A stretch of 64,000 bases of DNA from Piscicola geometra (taxonomy: Eukaryota > Annelida > Clitellata > Hirudinida > Piscicolidae). Under the pieces are notes generated by a model. That model saw only the letters and a program-made list of their open reading frames with translations, made no database searches and was not told the DNA's origin. The stretch spans positions 2,501-66,500 of the forward strand of contig OX030968.1 of assembly GCA_943735955.1 (NCBI GenBank), given 5' to 3'. Shown one piece after another: positions 27,901 to 40,338 of the stretch. The position numbers were made by a program, and so were the translations under genes. The first letter of the stretch is position 1; each line of letters opens with the position of its first letter.

Positions 27901-29120
27901 AGACGGTGAAGACGATGAAGACGGTGAAGACGATGAAGACTGTGAAGACGGTGAAGACGATCGATGAAGACGGTGAAGACGATGAAGACGGTGAAGACGA
28001 TGAAGACGGTGAAGACGATGAAGACGGTGAAGACCATGAAGACGATGAAGACGAACGATGAAGACGGTGAAGACGGTGAAGACGGTGAAGACGGTGAAGA
28101 CGATGAAGACGATGAAGACGGTGAAGACGATGAAGACAGTGAAGACGATGAAGACGATGAAGACGGTGAAGACGAACGATGAAGACGATGAAGACGGTGA
28201 AGACGATGAAGACGATGAAGACGGTGAAGACGAACGATGAAGACGATGAAGACGATGAAGACGGTGAAGACGGTGAAGACGGTGAAGACGATGAAGACGA
28301 TGAAGACGATGAAGACGATGAAGACGATGAAGACGGTGAAGACGATGAAGACGATGAAGACGATGAAGACGATGAAGACGATGAAGACGGTGAAGACGGT
28401 GAAGACGGTAAAGACGGTGAAGACGATGAAGACGATAAAGACGATAAAGACGGTGAATACGGTGAAGACGGTGAAGACGATGAAGACGGTGAAGACGATG
28501 AAGACGATGAAGACGGTGAAGACGAACGATGAAGACGATGAAGACGGTGAAGACGATGAAGACGATGAAGACGGTGAAGACGAACGATGAAGACGATGAA
28601 GACGGTGAAGACGATGAAGACGATGAAGACGGTGAAGACGATGAAGACGGTGAAGACGATGAAGACGGTGAAGACGATGAAGACGGTGAAGACGATGAAG
28701 ACGATGAAGACGGTGAAGACGAACGATGAAGACGATGAAGACGGTGAAGACGATGAAGACGGTGAAGACGATGAAGACGGTGAAGACGATGAAGACGGTG
28801 AAGACGATGAAGACGATGAAGACGGTGAAGACGAACGATGAAGACGATGAAGACGGTGAAGACGGTGAAGACGATGAAGACAATGAAGACGATGAAGACG
28901 ATGAAGACGATGAAGACGGTGAAGACGATGAAGACGATGAAGACGATGAAGACGATGAAAACGATGAAGACGATGAAGACGGTGAAGACGGTGAAGACGG
29001 TGAAGACGATGAAGACGATGAAGACGATGAAGACGGTGAAGACGATGAAGACGATGAAGACGGTGAAGACGATGAAGACGGTGAAGACGATGAAGACGAT
29101 GAAGACGGTGAAGACGAACG

Positions 29121-30741
29121 ATGAAAACGATGAAGACGGTGAAGACGGTGAAGACGATGAAGACGATGAAGACGATGAAGACGATGAAGACGGTGAAGAC
29201 GATGAAGACGATGAAGACGATGAACACGATGAAGACGATGAAGACGATGAAGACGGTGAAGACGGTGAAGACGGTGAAGACGATGAAGACGATGAAGACG
29301 ATGAAGACGGTGAAGACGATGAAGACGATGAAGACGATGAAGACGATGAAGACGATGAAGACGGTGAAGACGGTGAAGACGGTGAAGACGGTGAAGACGG
29401 TGAAGACGGTGAAGACGGTGAAGACGGTGAAGACGGTGAAGACGGTGAAGACGGTGAAGACGGTGAAGACGGTGAAGACGGTGAAGACGGTGAAGACGGT
29501 GAAGACGGTGAAGACGATGAAGACGATGAAGACGATGAAGACGGTGAAGACGATGAAGACGGTGAAGACGGTGAAGACGGTGAAGACGATGAAGACGATG
29601 AAGACGATGAAGACGATGAAGACGGTGAAGACGGTGAAGACGGTGAAGACGGTGAAGACGGTGAAGACGGTGAAGACGATGAAGACGGTGAAGACGGTGA
29701 AGACGGTGAAGACGATGAAGACGATGAAGACGAACGATGAAGAAGATGAAGACGGTGAAGACGGTGAAGACGATGAAGACGGTGAAGACGATGAAGACGG
29801 TGAAGACGGTGAAGACGATGAAGACGGTGAAGACGATGAAAACGGTGAAGACGATGAAGACGGTGAAGACGATGAAGACGGTGAAGACGATGAAGACGGT
29901 GAAGACGATGAAGACGATGAAGACGGTGAAGACGAACGATGAAGACGATGAAGAAGGTGAAGACGATGAAGACGGTGAAGACGATGAAGACGGTGAAGAC
30001 GATGAAGACGGTGAAGACGATGAAGACGGTGAAGACGATAAAGACGATAAAGACGGTGAATACGGTGAAGACGGTGAAGACGATGAAGACGGTGAAGACG
30101 GTGAAGACGATGAAGACGGTGAAGACGATGAAGACGGTGAAGACGGTGAAGACGAACGATGAAGACGGTGAAGACGATGAAGACGGTGAAGACGATGAAG
30201 ACGGTGAAGACGATGAAGACGGTGAAGACGATGAAGACGTTGAAGACGATGAAGACGGTGAAGACGATGAAGACGATGAAGACGGTGAAGACGGTGAAGA
30301 CGATGAAGACGAACGATGAAGAAGATGAAGACGGTGAAGACGGTGAAGACGATGAAGACGGTGAAGACGATGAAGACGGTGAAGACGGTGAAGACGATGA
30401 AGACGGTGAAGACGATGAAGACGGTGAAGACGATGAAGACGGTGAAGACGATGAAGACGGTGAAGACGATGAAGACGGTGAAGACGATGAAGACGATGAA
30501 GACGGTGAAGACGAACGATGAAGACGATGAAGACGGTGAAGACGATGAAGACGGTGAAGACGATGAAGACGGTGAAGACGATGAAGACGGTGAAGACGAT
30601 GAAGACTGTGAAGACGGTGAAGACGATCGATGAAGACGGTGAAGACGATGAAGACGGTGAAGACGATGAAGACGGTGAAGACGATGAAGACGGTGAAGAC
30701 GATGAAGACGGTGAAGACGATGAAGACGATGAAGACGAACG
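29121..30741 (+). repeat. Right-arm tandem duplication (1,814-bp offset), copy 1
   Basis: Junction positions 29,737, 29,939, 30,159, 30,316, 30,518 and 30,630 recur at exactly +1,814. A GTTGAAGAC variant (30,239) and the ATCG junction with its GACTGTGAAG neighbour (near 30,605) are shared. A long run of GGTGAAGAC units (about 29,360-29,514) is two units longer in copy 2, which shifts the upstream offset to 1,796. Confidence 0.86.
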
Positions 30742-30916
30742 ATGAAGACGGTGAAGACGGTGAAGACGGTGAAGACGGTGAAGACGATGAAGACGATGAA
30801 GACGATGAAGACGATGAAGACGATGAAGACGGTGAAGACGATGAAGACGATGAAGACGGTGAAGACGATGAAGACGGTGAAGACGATGAAGACGATGAAG
30901 ACGGTGAAGACGAACG

Positions 30917-32555
30917 ATGAAAACGATGAAGACGGTGAAGACGGTGAAGACGATGAAGACGATGAAGACGATGAAGACGATGAAGACGGTGAAGACGATG
31001 AAGACGATGAAGACGATGAACACGATGAAGACGATGAAGACGATGAAGACGGTGAAGACGGTGAAGACGGTGAAGACGATGAAGACGATGAAGACGATGA
31101 AGACGGTGAAGACGATGAAGACGATGAAGACGATGAAGACGATGAAGACGATGAAGACGGTGAAGACGGTGAAGACGGTGAAGACGGTGAAGACGGTGAA
31201 GACGGTGAAGACGGTGAAGACGGTGAAGACGGTGAAGACGGTGAAGACGGTGAAGACGGTGAAGACGGTGAAGACGGTGAAGACGGTGAAGACGGTGAAG
31301 ACGGTGAAGACGGTGAAGACGGTGAAGACGATGAAGACGATGAAGACGATGAAGACGGTGAAGACGATGAAGACGGTGAAGACGGTGAAGACGGTGAAGA
31401 CGATGAAGACGATGAAGACGATGAAGACGATGAAGACGGTGAAGACGGTGAAGACGGTGAAGACGGTGAAGACGGTGAAGACGGTGAAGACGATGAAGAC
31501 GGTGAAGACGGTGAAGACGGTGAAGACGATGAAGACGATGAAGACGAACGATGAAGAAGATGAAGACGGTGAAGACGGTGAAGACGATGAAGACGGTGAA
31601 AACGATGAAGACGGTGAAGACGGTGAAGACGATGAAGACGGTGAAGACGATGAAAACGGTGAAGACGATGAAGACGGTGAAGACGATGAAGACGGTGAAG
31701 ACGATGAAGACGGTGAAGACGATGAAGACGATGAAGACGGTGAAGACGAACGATGAAGACGATGAAGACGGTGAAGACGATGAAGACGGTGAAGACGATG
31801 AAGACGGTGAAGACGATGAAGACGGTGAAGACGATGAAGACGGTGAAGACGATAAAGACGATAAAGACGGTGAATACGGTGAAGACGGTGAAGACGATGA
31901 AGACGGTGAAGACGGTGAAGACGATGAAGACGGTGAAGACGATGAAGACGGTGAAGACGGTGAAGACGAACGATGAAGACGGTGAAGACGATGAAGACGG
32001 TGAAGACGATGAAGACGGTGAAGACGATGAAGACGGTGAAGACGATGAAGACGTTGAAGACGATGAAGACGGTGAAGACGATGAAGACGATGAAGACGGT
32101 GAAGACGGTGAAGACGATGAAGACGAACGATGAAGAAGATGAAGACGGTGAAGACGGTGAAGACGATGAAGACGGTGAAGACGATGAAGACGGTGAAGAC
32201 GGTGAAGACGATGAAGACGGTGAAGACGATGAAGACGGTGAAGACGATGAAGACGGTGAAGACGATGAAGACGGTGAAGACGATGAAGACGGTGAAGACG
32301 ATGAAGACGATGAAGACGGTGAAGACGAACGATGAAGACGATGAAGACGGTGAAGACGATGAAGACGGTGAAGACGATGAAGACGGTGAAGACGATGAAG
32401 ACGGTGAAGACGATGAAGACTGTGAAGACGGTGAAGACGATCGATGAAGACGGTGAAGACGATGAAGACGGTGAAGACGATGAAGACGGTGAAGACGATG
32501 AAGACGGTGAAGACGATGAAGACGGTGAAGACGATGAAGACGATGAAGACGAACG
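30917..32555 (+). repeat. Right-arm tandem duplication (1,814-bp offset), copy 2
   Basis: Second copy of 29,121-30,741. It carries one private change (GGTGAAAACG near 31,596) and two extra GGT-type units in the long run at about 31,158-31,322. It has no counterpart at the matching place in the left arm, so it arose within the right arm after the inverted copy was made. Confidence 0.84.
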
Positions 32556-33386
32556 ATGAAGACGGTGAAGACGGTGAAGACGGTGAAGACGGTGAAGACG
32601 ATGAAGACGATGAAGACGATGAAGACGATGAAGACGATGAAGACGGTGAAGACGATGAAGACGATGAAGACGGTGAAGACGAACGATGAAGACGATGAAG
32701 ACGGTGAAGACGATGAAGACGATGAAGACGGTGAAGACGATGAAGACGGTGAAGACGATGAAGACGGTGAAGACGATGAAGACGGTGAAGACGATGAAGA
32801 CGATGAAGACGGTGAAGACGAACGATGAAGACGATGAAGACGGTGAAGACGGTGAAGACGATGAAGACGATGAAGACGATGAAGACGATGAAGACGGTGA
32901 AGACGATGAAGACGATGAAGACGATGAAGACGATGAAGACGATGAAGACGATGAAGACGGTGAAGACGGTGAAGACGGTGAAGACGATGAAGACGATGAA
33001 GACGATGAAGACGGTGAAGACGATGAAGACGATGAAGATGATGAAGACGATGAAGACGATGAAGACGGTGAAGACGGTGAAGACGGTGAAGACGGTGAAG
33101 ACGGTGAAGACGGTGAAGACGGTGAAGACGGTGAAGACGGTGAAGACGGTGAAGACGGTGAAGACGATGAAGACGATGAAGACGATGAAGACGGTGAAGA
33201 CGATGAAGACGATGAAGACGATGAAGACGATGAAGACGATGAAGACGGTGAAGACGGTGAAGACGGTGAAGACGATGAAGACGATGAAGACGATGAAGAC
33301 GATGAAGACGGTGAAGACGGTGAAGACGGTGAAGACGGTGAAGACGGTGAAGACGGTGAAGACGATGAAGACGATGAAGACGAACG

Positions 33387-34990
33387 ATGAAGAAGATGAA
33401 GACGGTGAAGACGGTGAAGACGATGAAGACGGTGAAGACGATGAAGACGGTGAAGACGGTGAAGACGATGAAGACGGTGAAGACGATGAAAACGGTGAAG
33501 ACGATGAAGACGGTGAAGACGATGAAGACGGTGAAGACGATGAAGACGGTGAAGACGGTGAAGACGATGAAGACGATGAAGACGGTGAAGACGAACGATG
33601 AAGACGATGAAGACGGTGAGGACGATGAAGACGGTGAAGACGATGAAGACGGTGAAGACGATGAAGACGGTGAAGACGATGAAGACGATGAAGACGATAA
33701 AGACGATAAAGACGGTGAATACGGTGAAGACGGTGAAGACGATGAAGACGGTGAAGACGGTGAAGACGATGAAGACGGTGAAGACGATGAAGACGGTGAA
33801 GACGATGAAGACGGTGAAGACGGTGAAGACGAACGATGAAGACGATGAAGACGGTGAAGACGATGAAGACGGTGAAGACGATGAAGACGGTGAAGACGGT
33901 GAAGACGATGAAGACGGTGAAAAAGATGAAGACTGTGAAGACGGTGAAGACGATCGATGAAGACGGTGAAGACGATGAAGACGGTGAAGACGATGAAGAC
34001 GGTGAAGACGATGAAGACGGTGAAGACCATGAAGACGATGAAGACGAACGATGTAGACGGTGAAGACGGTGAAGACGGTGAAGACGGTGAAGACGATGAA
34101 GACGATGAAGACGGTGAAGACGATGAAGACGGTGAAGACGATGAAGACGATGAAGACGGTGAAGACGAACGATGAAGACGATGAAGACGGTGAAGACGAT
34201 GAAGACGATGAAGACGGTGAAGACGAACGATGAAGACGATGAAGACGATGAAGACGGTGAAGACGGTGAAGACGGTGAAGACGATGAAGACGATGAAGAC
34301 GATGAAGACGATGAAGACGGTGAAGACGATGAAGACGATGAAGACGATGAAGACGATGAAGACGATGAAGACGGTGAAGACGGTGAAGACGGTAAAGACG
34401 GTGAAGACGATGAAGACGATAAAGACGATGAAGACGGTGAATACGGTGAAGACGGTGAAGACGATGAAGACGGTGAAGACGGTGAAGACGATGAAGACGG
34501 TGAAGACGATGAAGACGGTGAAGACGATGAAGACGGTGAAGACGATGAAGACGATGAAGACGGTGAAGACGGTGAAGACGATGAAGACGAACGATGAAGA
34601 CGATGAAGACGGTGAAGACGATGAAGACGATGAAGACGGTGAAGACGAACGATGAAGACGATGAAGACGATGAAGACGGTGAAGACGGTGAAGACGGTGA
34701 AGACGATGAAGACGATGAAGACGATGAAGACGATGAAGACGGTGAAGACGATGAAGACGATGAAGACGATGAAGACGATGAAGACGATGAAAACGGTGAA
34801 GACGGTGAAGACGGTAAAGACGGTGAAGACGATGAAGACGATAAAGACGATAAAGACGATGAATACGGTGAAGACGATGAAGACGGTGAAGACGGTGAAG
34901 ACGATGAAGACGGTGAAAAAGATGAAGACTGTGGAGACGGTGAAGACGATCGATGAAGACGGTGAAGACGATGAAGACGGTGAAGACGAT
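33387..34990 (+). repeat. Right-arm tandem duplication (1,939-bp offset), copy 1
   Basis: Block starts at 33,387, 33,598, 33,836, 33,957, 34,172 and 34,594 recur at +1,939. Shared private variants include GGTGAGGACG (33,616 and 35,555), CGAACGATGTAGACGG (about 34,047 and 35,986), the GAAAAAGATG unit next to GACTGTG, and GACTGTGGAGACGG near 34,927 and 36,866. Confidence 0.87.
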
Positions 34991-35325
34991 GAAGACGGTG
35001 AAGACGATGAAGACGGTGAAGACGGTGAAGACGGTGAAGACGGTGAAGACGGTGAAGACGGTGAAGACGGTGAAGACGGTGAAGACGGTGAAGACGGTGA
35101 AGACGATGAAGACGATGAAGACGATGAAGACGGTGAAGACGATGAAGACGATGAAGACGATGAAGACGATGAAGACGATGAAGACGGTGAAGACGGTGAA
35201 GACGGTGAAGACGATGAAGACGATGAAGACGATGAAGACGATGAAGACGGTGAAGACGGTGAAGACGGTGAAGACGGTGAAGACGGTGAAGACGGTGAAG
35301 ACGATGAAGACGATGAAGACGAACG

Positions 35326-36930
35326 ATGAAGAAGATGAAGACGGTGAAGACGGTGAAGACGATGAAGACGGTGAAGACGATGAAGACGGTGAAGACGGTG
35401 AAGACGATGAAGACGGTGAAGACGATGAAAACGGTGAAGACGATGAAGACGGTGAAGACGATGAAGACGGTGAAGACGATGAAGACGGTGAAGACGGTGA
35501 AGACGATGAAGACGATGAAGACGGTGAAGACGAACGATGAAGACGATGAAGACGGTGAGGACGATGAAGACGGTGAAGACGATGAAGACGGTGAAGACGA
35601 TGAAGACGGTGAAGACGATGAAGACGATGAAGACGATAAAGACGATAAAGACGGTGAATACGGTGAAGACGGTGAAGACGATGAAGACGGTGAAGACGGT
35701 GAAGACGATGAAGACGGTGAAGACGATGAAGACGGTGAAGACGATGAAGACGGTGAAGACGGTGAAGACGAACGATGAAGACGATGAAGACGGTGAAGAC
35801 GATGAAGACGGTGAAGACGATGAAGACGGTGAAGACGGTGAAGACGATGAAGACGGTGAAAAAGATGAAGACTGTGAAGACGGTGAAGACGATCGATGAA
35901 GACGGTGAAGACGATGAAGACGGTGAAGACGATGAAGACGGTGAAGACGATGAAGACGGTGAAGACCATGAAGACGATGAAGACGAACGATGTAGACGGT
36001 GAAGACGGTGAAGACGGTGAAGACGGTGAAGACGATGAAGACGATGAAGACGGTGAAGACGATGAAGACGGTGAAGACGATGAAGACGATGAAGACGGTG
36101 AAGACGAACGATGAAGACGATGAAGACGGTGAAGACGATGAAGACGATGAAGACGGTGAAGACGAACGATGAAAACGATGAAGACGATGAAGACGGTGAA
36201 GACGGTGAAGACGGTGAAGACGATGAAGACGATGAAGACGATGAAGACGATGAAGACGGTGAAGACGATGAAGACGATGAAGACGATGAAGACGATGAAG
36301 ACGATGAAGACGGTGAAGACGGTGAAGACGGTAAAGACGGTGAAGACGATGAAGACGATAAAGACGATGAAGACGGTGAATACGGTGAAGACGGTGAAGA
36401 CGATGAAGACGGTGAAGACGGTGAAGACGATGAAGACGGTGAAGACGATGAAGACGGTGAAGACGATGAAGACGGTGAAGACGATGAAGACGATGAAGAC
36501 GGTGAAGACGGTGAAGACGATGAAGACGAACGATGAAGACGATGAAGACGGTGAAGACGATGAAGACGATGAAGACGGTGAAGACGAACGATGAAGACGA
36601 TGAAGACGATGAAGACGGTGAAGACGGTGAAGACGGTGAAGACGATGAAGACGATGAAGACGATGAAGACGATGAAGACGGTGAAGACGATGAAGACGAT
36701 GAAGACGATGAAGACGATGAAGACGATGAAAACGGTGAAGACGGTGAAGACGGTAAAGACGGTGAAGACGATGAAGACGATAAAGACGATAAAGACGGTG
36801 AATACGGTGAAGACGATGAAGACGGTGAAGACGGTGAAGACGATGAAGACGGTGAAAAAGATGAAGACTGTGGAGACGGTGAAGACGATCGATGAAGACG
36901 GTGAAGACGATGAAGACGGTGAAGACGATG
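35326..36930 (+). repeat. Right-arm tandem duplication (1,939-bp offset), copy 2
   Basis: Second copy of 33,387-34,990. It differs by single substitutions, for example GATGAAAACG near 36,172 where copy 1 has GATGAAGACG, and GGTGAATACGG where copy 1 has GATGAATACGG near 34,857. Its distal half is itself reused in the following 2,118-bp duplication. Confidence 0.86.
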
Positions 36931-38220
36931 AAGACGGTGAAGACGATGAAGACGGTGAAGACCATGAAGACGATGAAGACGAACGATGTAGACGGTGAAG
37001 ACGGTGAAGACGGTGAAGACGGTGAAGACGGTGAAGACGATGAAGACGATGAAGACGGTGAAGACGATGAAGACGGTGAAGACGATGAAGACGATGAAGA
37101 CGGTGAAGACGAACGATGAAGACGATGAAGACGGTGAAGACGATGAAGACGATGAAGACGGTGAAGACGAACGATGAAGACGATGAAGACGATGAAGACG
37201 GTGAAGACGGTGAAGACGGTGAAGACGATGAAGACGATGAAGACGATGAAGACGGTGAAGACGATGAAGACGATGAAGACGATGAAGACGATGAAGACGA
37301 TGAAGACGGTGAAGACGGTGAAGACGGTAAAGACGGTGAAGACGATGAAGACGATAAAGACGATAAAGACGGTGAATACGGTGAAGACGGTGAAGACGAT
37401 GAAGACGGTGAAGACGGTGAAGACGATGAAGACGGTGAAGACGATGAAGACGGTGAAGACGATGAAGACGGTGAAGACGATGAAGACGATGAAGACGGTG
37501 AAGACGGTGAAGACGATGAAGACGAACGATGAAGACGATGAAGACGGTGAAGACGATGAAGACGATGAAGACGGTGAAGACGAACGATGAAGACGATGAA
37601 GACGGTGAAGACGGTGAAGACGGTGAAGACGATGAAGACGATGAAGACGATGAAGACGATGAAGACGGTGAAGACGATGAAGACGATGAAGACGATGAAG
37701 ACGATGAAGACGATGAAGACGGTGAAGACGGTGAAGACGGTAAAGACGGTGAAGACGATGAAGACGATAAAGACGATAAAGACGGTGAATACGGTGAAGA
37801 CGGTGAAGACGATGAAGACGGTGAAGACGGTGAAGACGATGAAGACGGTGAAGACGATGAAGACGGTGAAGACGATGAAGACGGTGAAGACGATGAAGAC
37901 GATGAGGACGGTGAAGACGGTGAAGACGATGAAGACGAACGATGAAGAAGATGAAGACGGTGAAGACGGTGAAGACGATGAAGACGGTGAAGACGATGAA
38001 GACGGTGAAGACGGTGAAGACGATGAAGACGGTGAAGACGATGAAGACGGTGAAGACGATGAAGACGGTGAAGACGATGAAGACGGTGAAGACGATGAAG
38101 ACGGTGAAGACGATGAAGACGATGAAGACGGTGAAGACGAACGATGAAGACGATGAAGACGGTGAAGACGATGAAGACGGTGAAGACGATGAAGACTGTG
38201 AAGACGGTGAAGACGATCGA
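36533..38220 (+). repeat. Right-arm tandem duplication (2,118-bp offset), copy 1
   Basis: Block starts 36,533, 36,591, 36,892, 36,995, 37,116, 37,174, 37,529, 37,587, 37,942 and 38,220 all recur at +2,118. Shared rare variants include GATGAGGACGG (about 37,906 and 40,024), GATGTAGACGG (about 36,984 and 39,102) and GACTGTGGAG (about 36,866 and 38,984). No net length difference is detectable across the pair. Confidence 0.9.
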
Positions 38221-38650
38221 TGAAGACGGTGAAGACGATGAAGACGGTGAAGACGATGAAGACGGTGAAGACGGTGAAGACGATGAAGACGAACGATGAA
38301 GAAGATGAAGACGGTGAAGACGGTGAAGACGATGAAGACGGTGAAGACGATGAAGACGATGAAGACGATGAAGACGGTGAAGACGATGAAGACGATGAAG
38401 ACGATGAAGACGATGAAGACGATGAAGACGGTGAAGACGGTGAAGACGGTAAAGACGGTGAAGACGATGAAGACGATAAAGACGATGAAGACGGTGAATA
38501 CGGTGAAGACGGTGAAGACGATGAAGACGGTGAAGACGGTGAAGACGATGAAGACGGTGAAGACGATGAAGACGGTGAAGACGATGAAGACGGTGAAGAC
38601 GATGAAGACGATGAAGACGGTGAAGACGGTGAAGACGATGAAGACGAACG

Positions 38651-40338
38651 ATGAAGACGATGAAGACGGTGAAGACGATGAAGACGATGAAGACGGTGAA
38701 GACGAACGATGAAGACGATGAAGACGATGAAGACGGTGAAGACGGTGAAGACGGTGAAGACGATGAAGACGATGAAGACGATGAAGACGATGAAGACGGT
38801 GAAGACGATGAAGACGATGAAGACGATGAAGACGATGAAGACGATGAAAACGGTGAAGACGGTGAAGACGGTAAAGACGGTGAAGACGATGAAGACGATA
38901 AAGACGATAAAGACGGTGAATACGGTGAAGACGATGAAGACGGTGAAGACGGTGAAGACGATGAAGACGGTGAAAAAGATGAAGACTGTGGAGACGGTGA
39001 AGACGATCGATGAAGACGGTGAAGACGATGAAGACGGTGAAGACGATGAAGACGGTGAAGACGATGAAGACGGTGAAGACCATGAAGACGATGAAGACGA
39101 ACGATGTAGACGGTGAAGACGGTGAAGACGGTGAAGACGGTGAAGACGGTGAAGACGATGAAGACGATGAAGACGGTGAAGACGATGAAGACGGTGAAGA
39201 CGATGAAGACGATGAAGACGGTGAAGACGAACGATGAAGACGATGAAGACGGTGAAGACGATGAAGACGATGAAGACGGTGAAGACGAACGATGAAGACG
39301 ATGAAGACGATGAAGACGGTGAAGACGGTGAAGACGGTGAAGACGATGAAGACGATGAAGACGATGAAGACGGTGAAGACGATGAAGACGATGAAGACGA
39401 TGAAGACGATGAAGACGATGAAGACGGTGAAGACGGTGAAGACGGTAAAGACGGTGAAGACGATGAAGACGATAAAGACGATAAAGACGGTGAATACGGT
39501 GAAGACGGTGAAGACGATGAAGACGGTGAAGACGGTGAAGACGATGAAGACGGTGAAGACGATGAAGACGGTGAAGACGATGAAGACGGTGAAGACGATG
39601 AAGACGATGAAGACGGTGAAGACGGTGAAGACGATGAAGACGAACGATGAAGACGATGAAGACGGTGAAGACGATGAAGACGATGAAGACGGTGAAGACG
39701 AACGATGAAGACGATGAAGACGGTGAAGACGGTGAAGACGGTGAAGACGATGAAGACGATGAAGACGATGAAGACGATGAAGACGGTGAAGACGATGAAG
39801 ACGATGAAGACGATGAAGACGATGAAGACGATGAAGACGGTGAAGACGGTGAAGACGGTAAAGACGGTGAAGACGATGAAGACGATAAAGACGATAAAGA
39901 CGGTGAATACGGTGAAGACGGTGAAGACGATGAAGACGGTGAAGACGGTGAAGACGATGAAGACGGTGAAGACGATGAAGACGGTGAAGACGATGAAGAC
40001 GGTGAAGACGATGAAGACGATGAGGACGGTGAAGACGGTGAAGACGATGAAGACGAACGATGAAGAAGATGAAGACGGTGAAGACGGTGAAGACGATGAA
40101 GACGGTGAAGACGATGAAGACGGTGAAGACGGTGAAGACGATGAAGACGGTGAAGACGATGAAGACGGTGAAGACGATGAAGACGGTGAAGACGATGAAG
40201 ACGGTGAAGACGATGAAGACGGTGAAGACGATGAAGACGATGAAGACGGTGAAGACGAACGATGAAGACGATGAAGACGGTGAAGACGATGAAGACGGTG
40301 AAGACGATGAAGACTGTGAAGACGGTGAAGACGATCGA
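38651..40338 (+). repeat. Right-arm tandem duplication (2,118-bp offset), copy 2
   Basis: Second copy of 36,533-38,220, with the block ladder unchanged. The complete agreement of block lengths makes this one of the youngest duplications in the array. After the ATCG junction near 40,336 the two copies part within a few units. Confidence 0.9.

Larger units (their letters stand above)
25848..34655 (+). repeat. Mirror-image copy of left-arm segment 8,126-15,156
   Basis: Starting at GGTTAAAA (25,848-25,855), the exact complement of the rare TTTTAACC at 15,149, block lengths run 202, 292, 274, 346, 319, 202, 292, 139, 94, 121, 58, 292, 58, 139. Reading leftward from 15,107, the left arm gives 202, 292, 274, 346, 319, 175, 292, 139, 94, 121, 58, 319, 58, 139. 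All differences are whole units. Rare variants also match in complement: paired TAAAG units followed by GAATAC, GAACGATGAAGAAG, and GACTGTGAAG beside the ATCG junction. The mirror homology can be followed, with an internal 1,814-bp duplication, to about 34,655. Confidence 0.88.
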
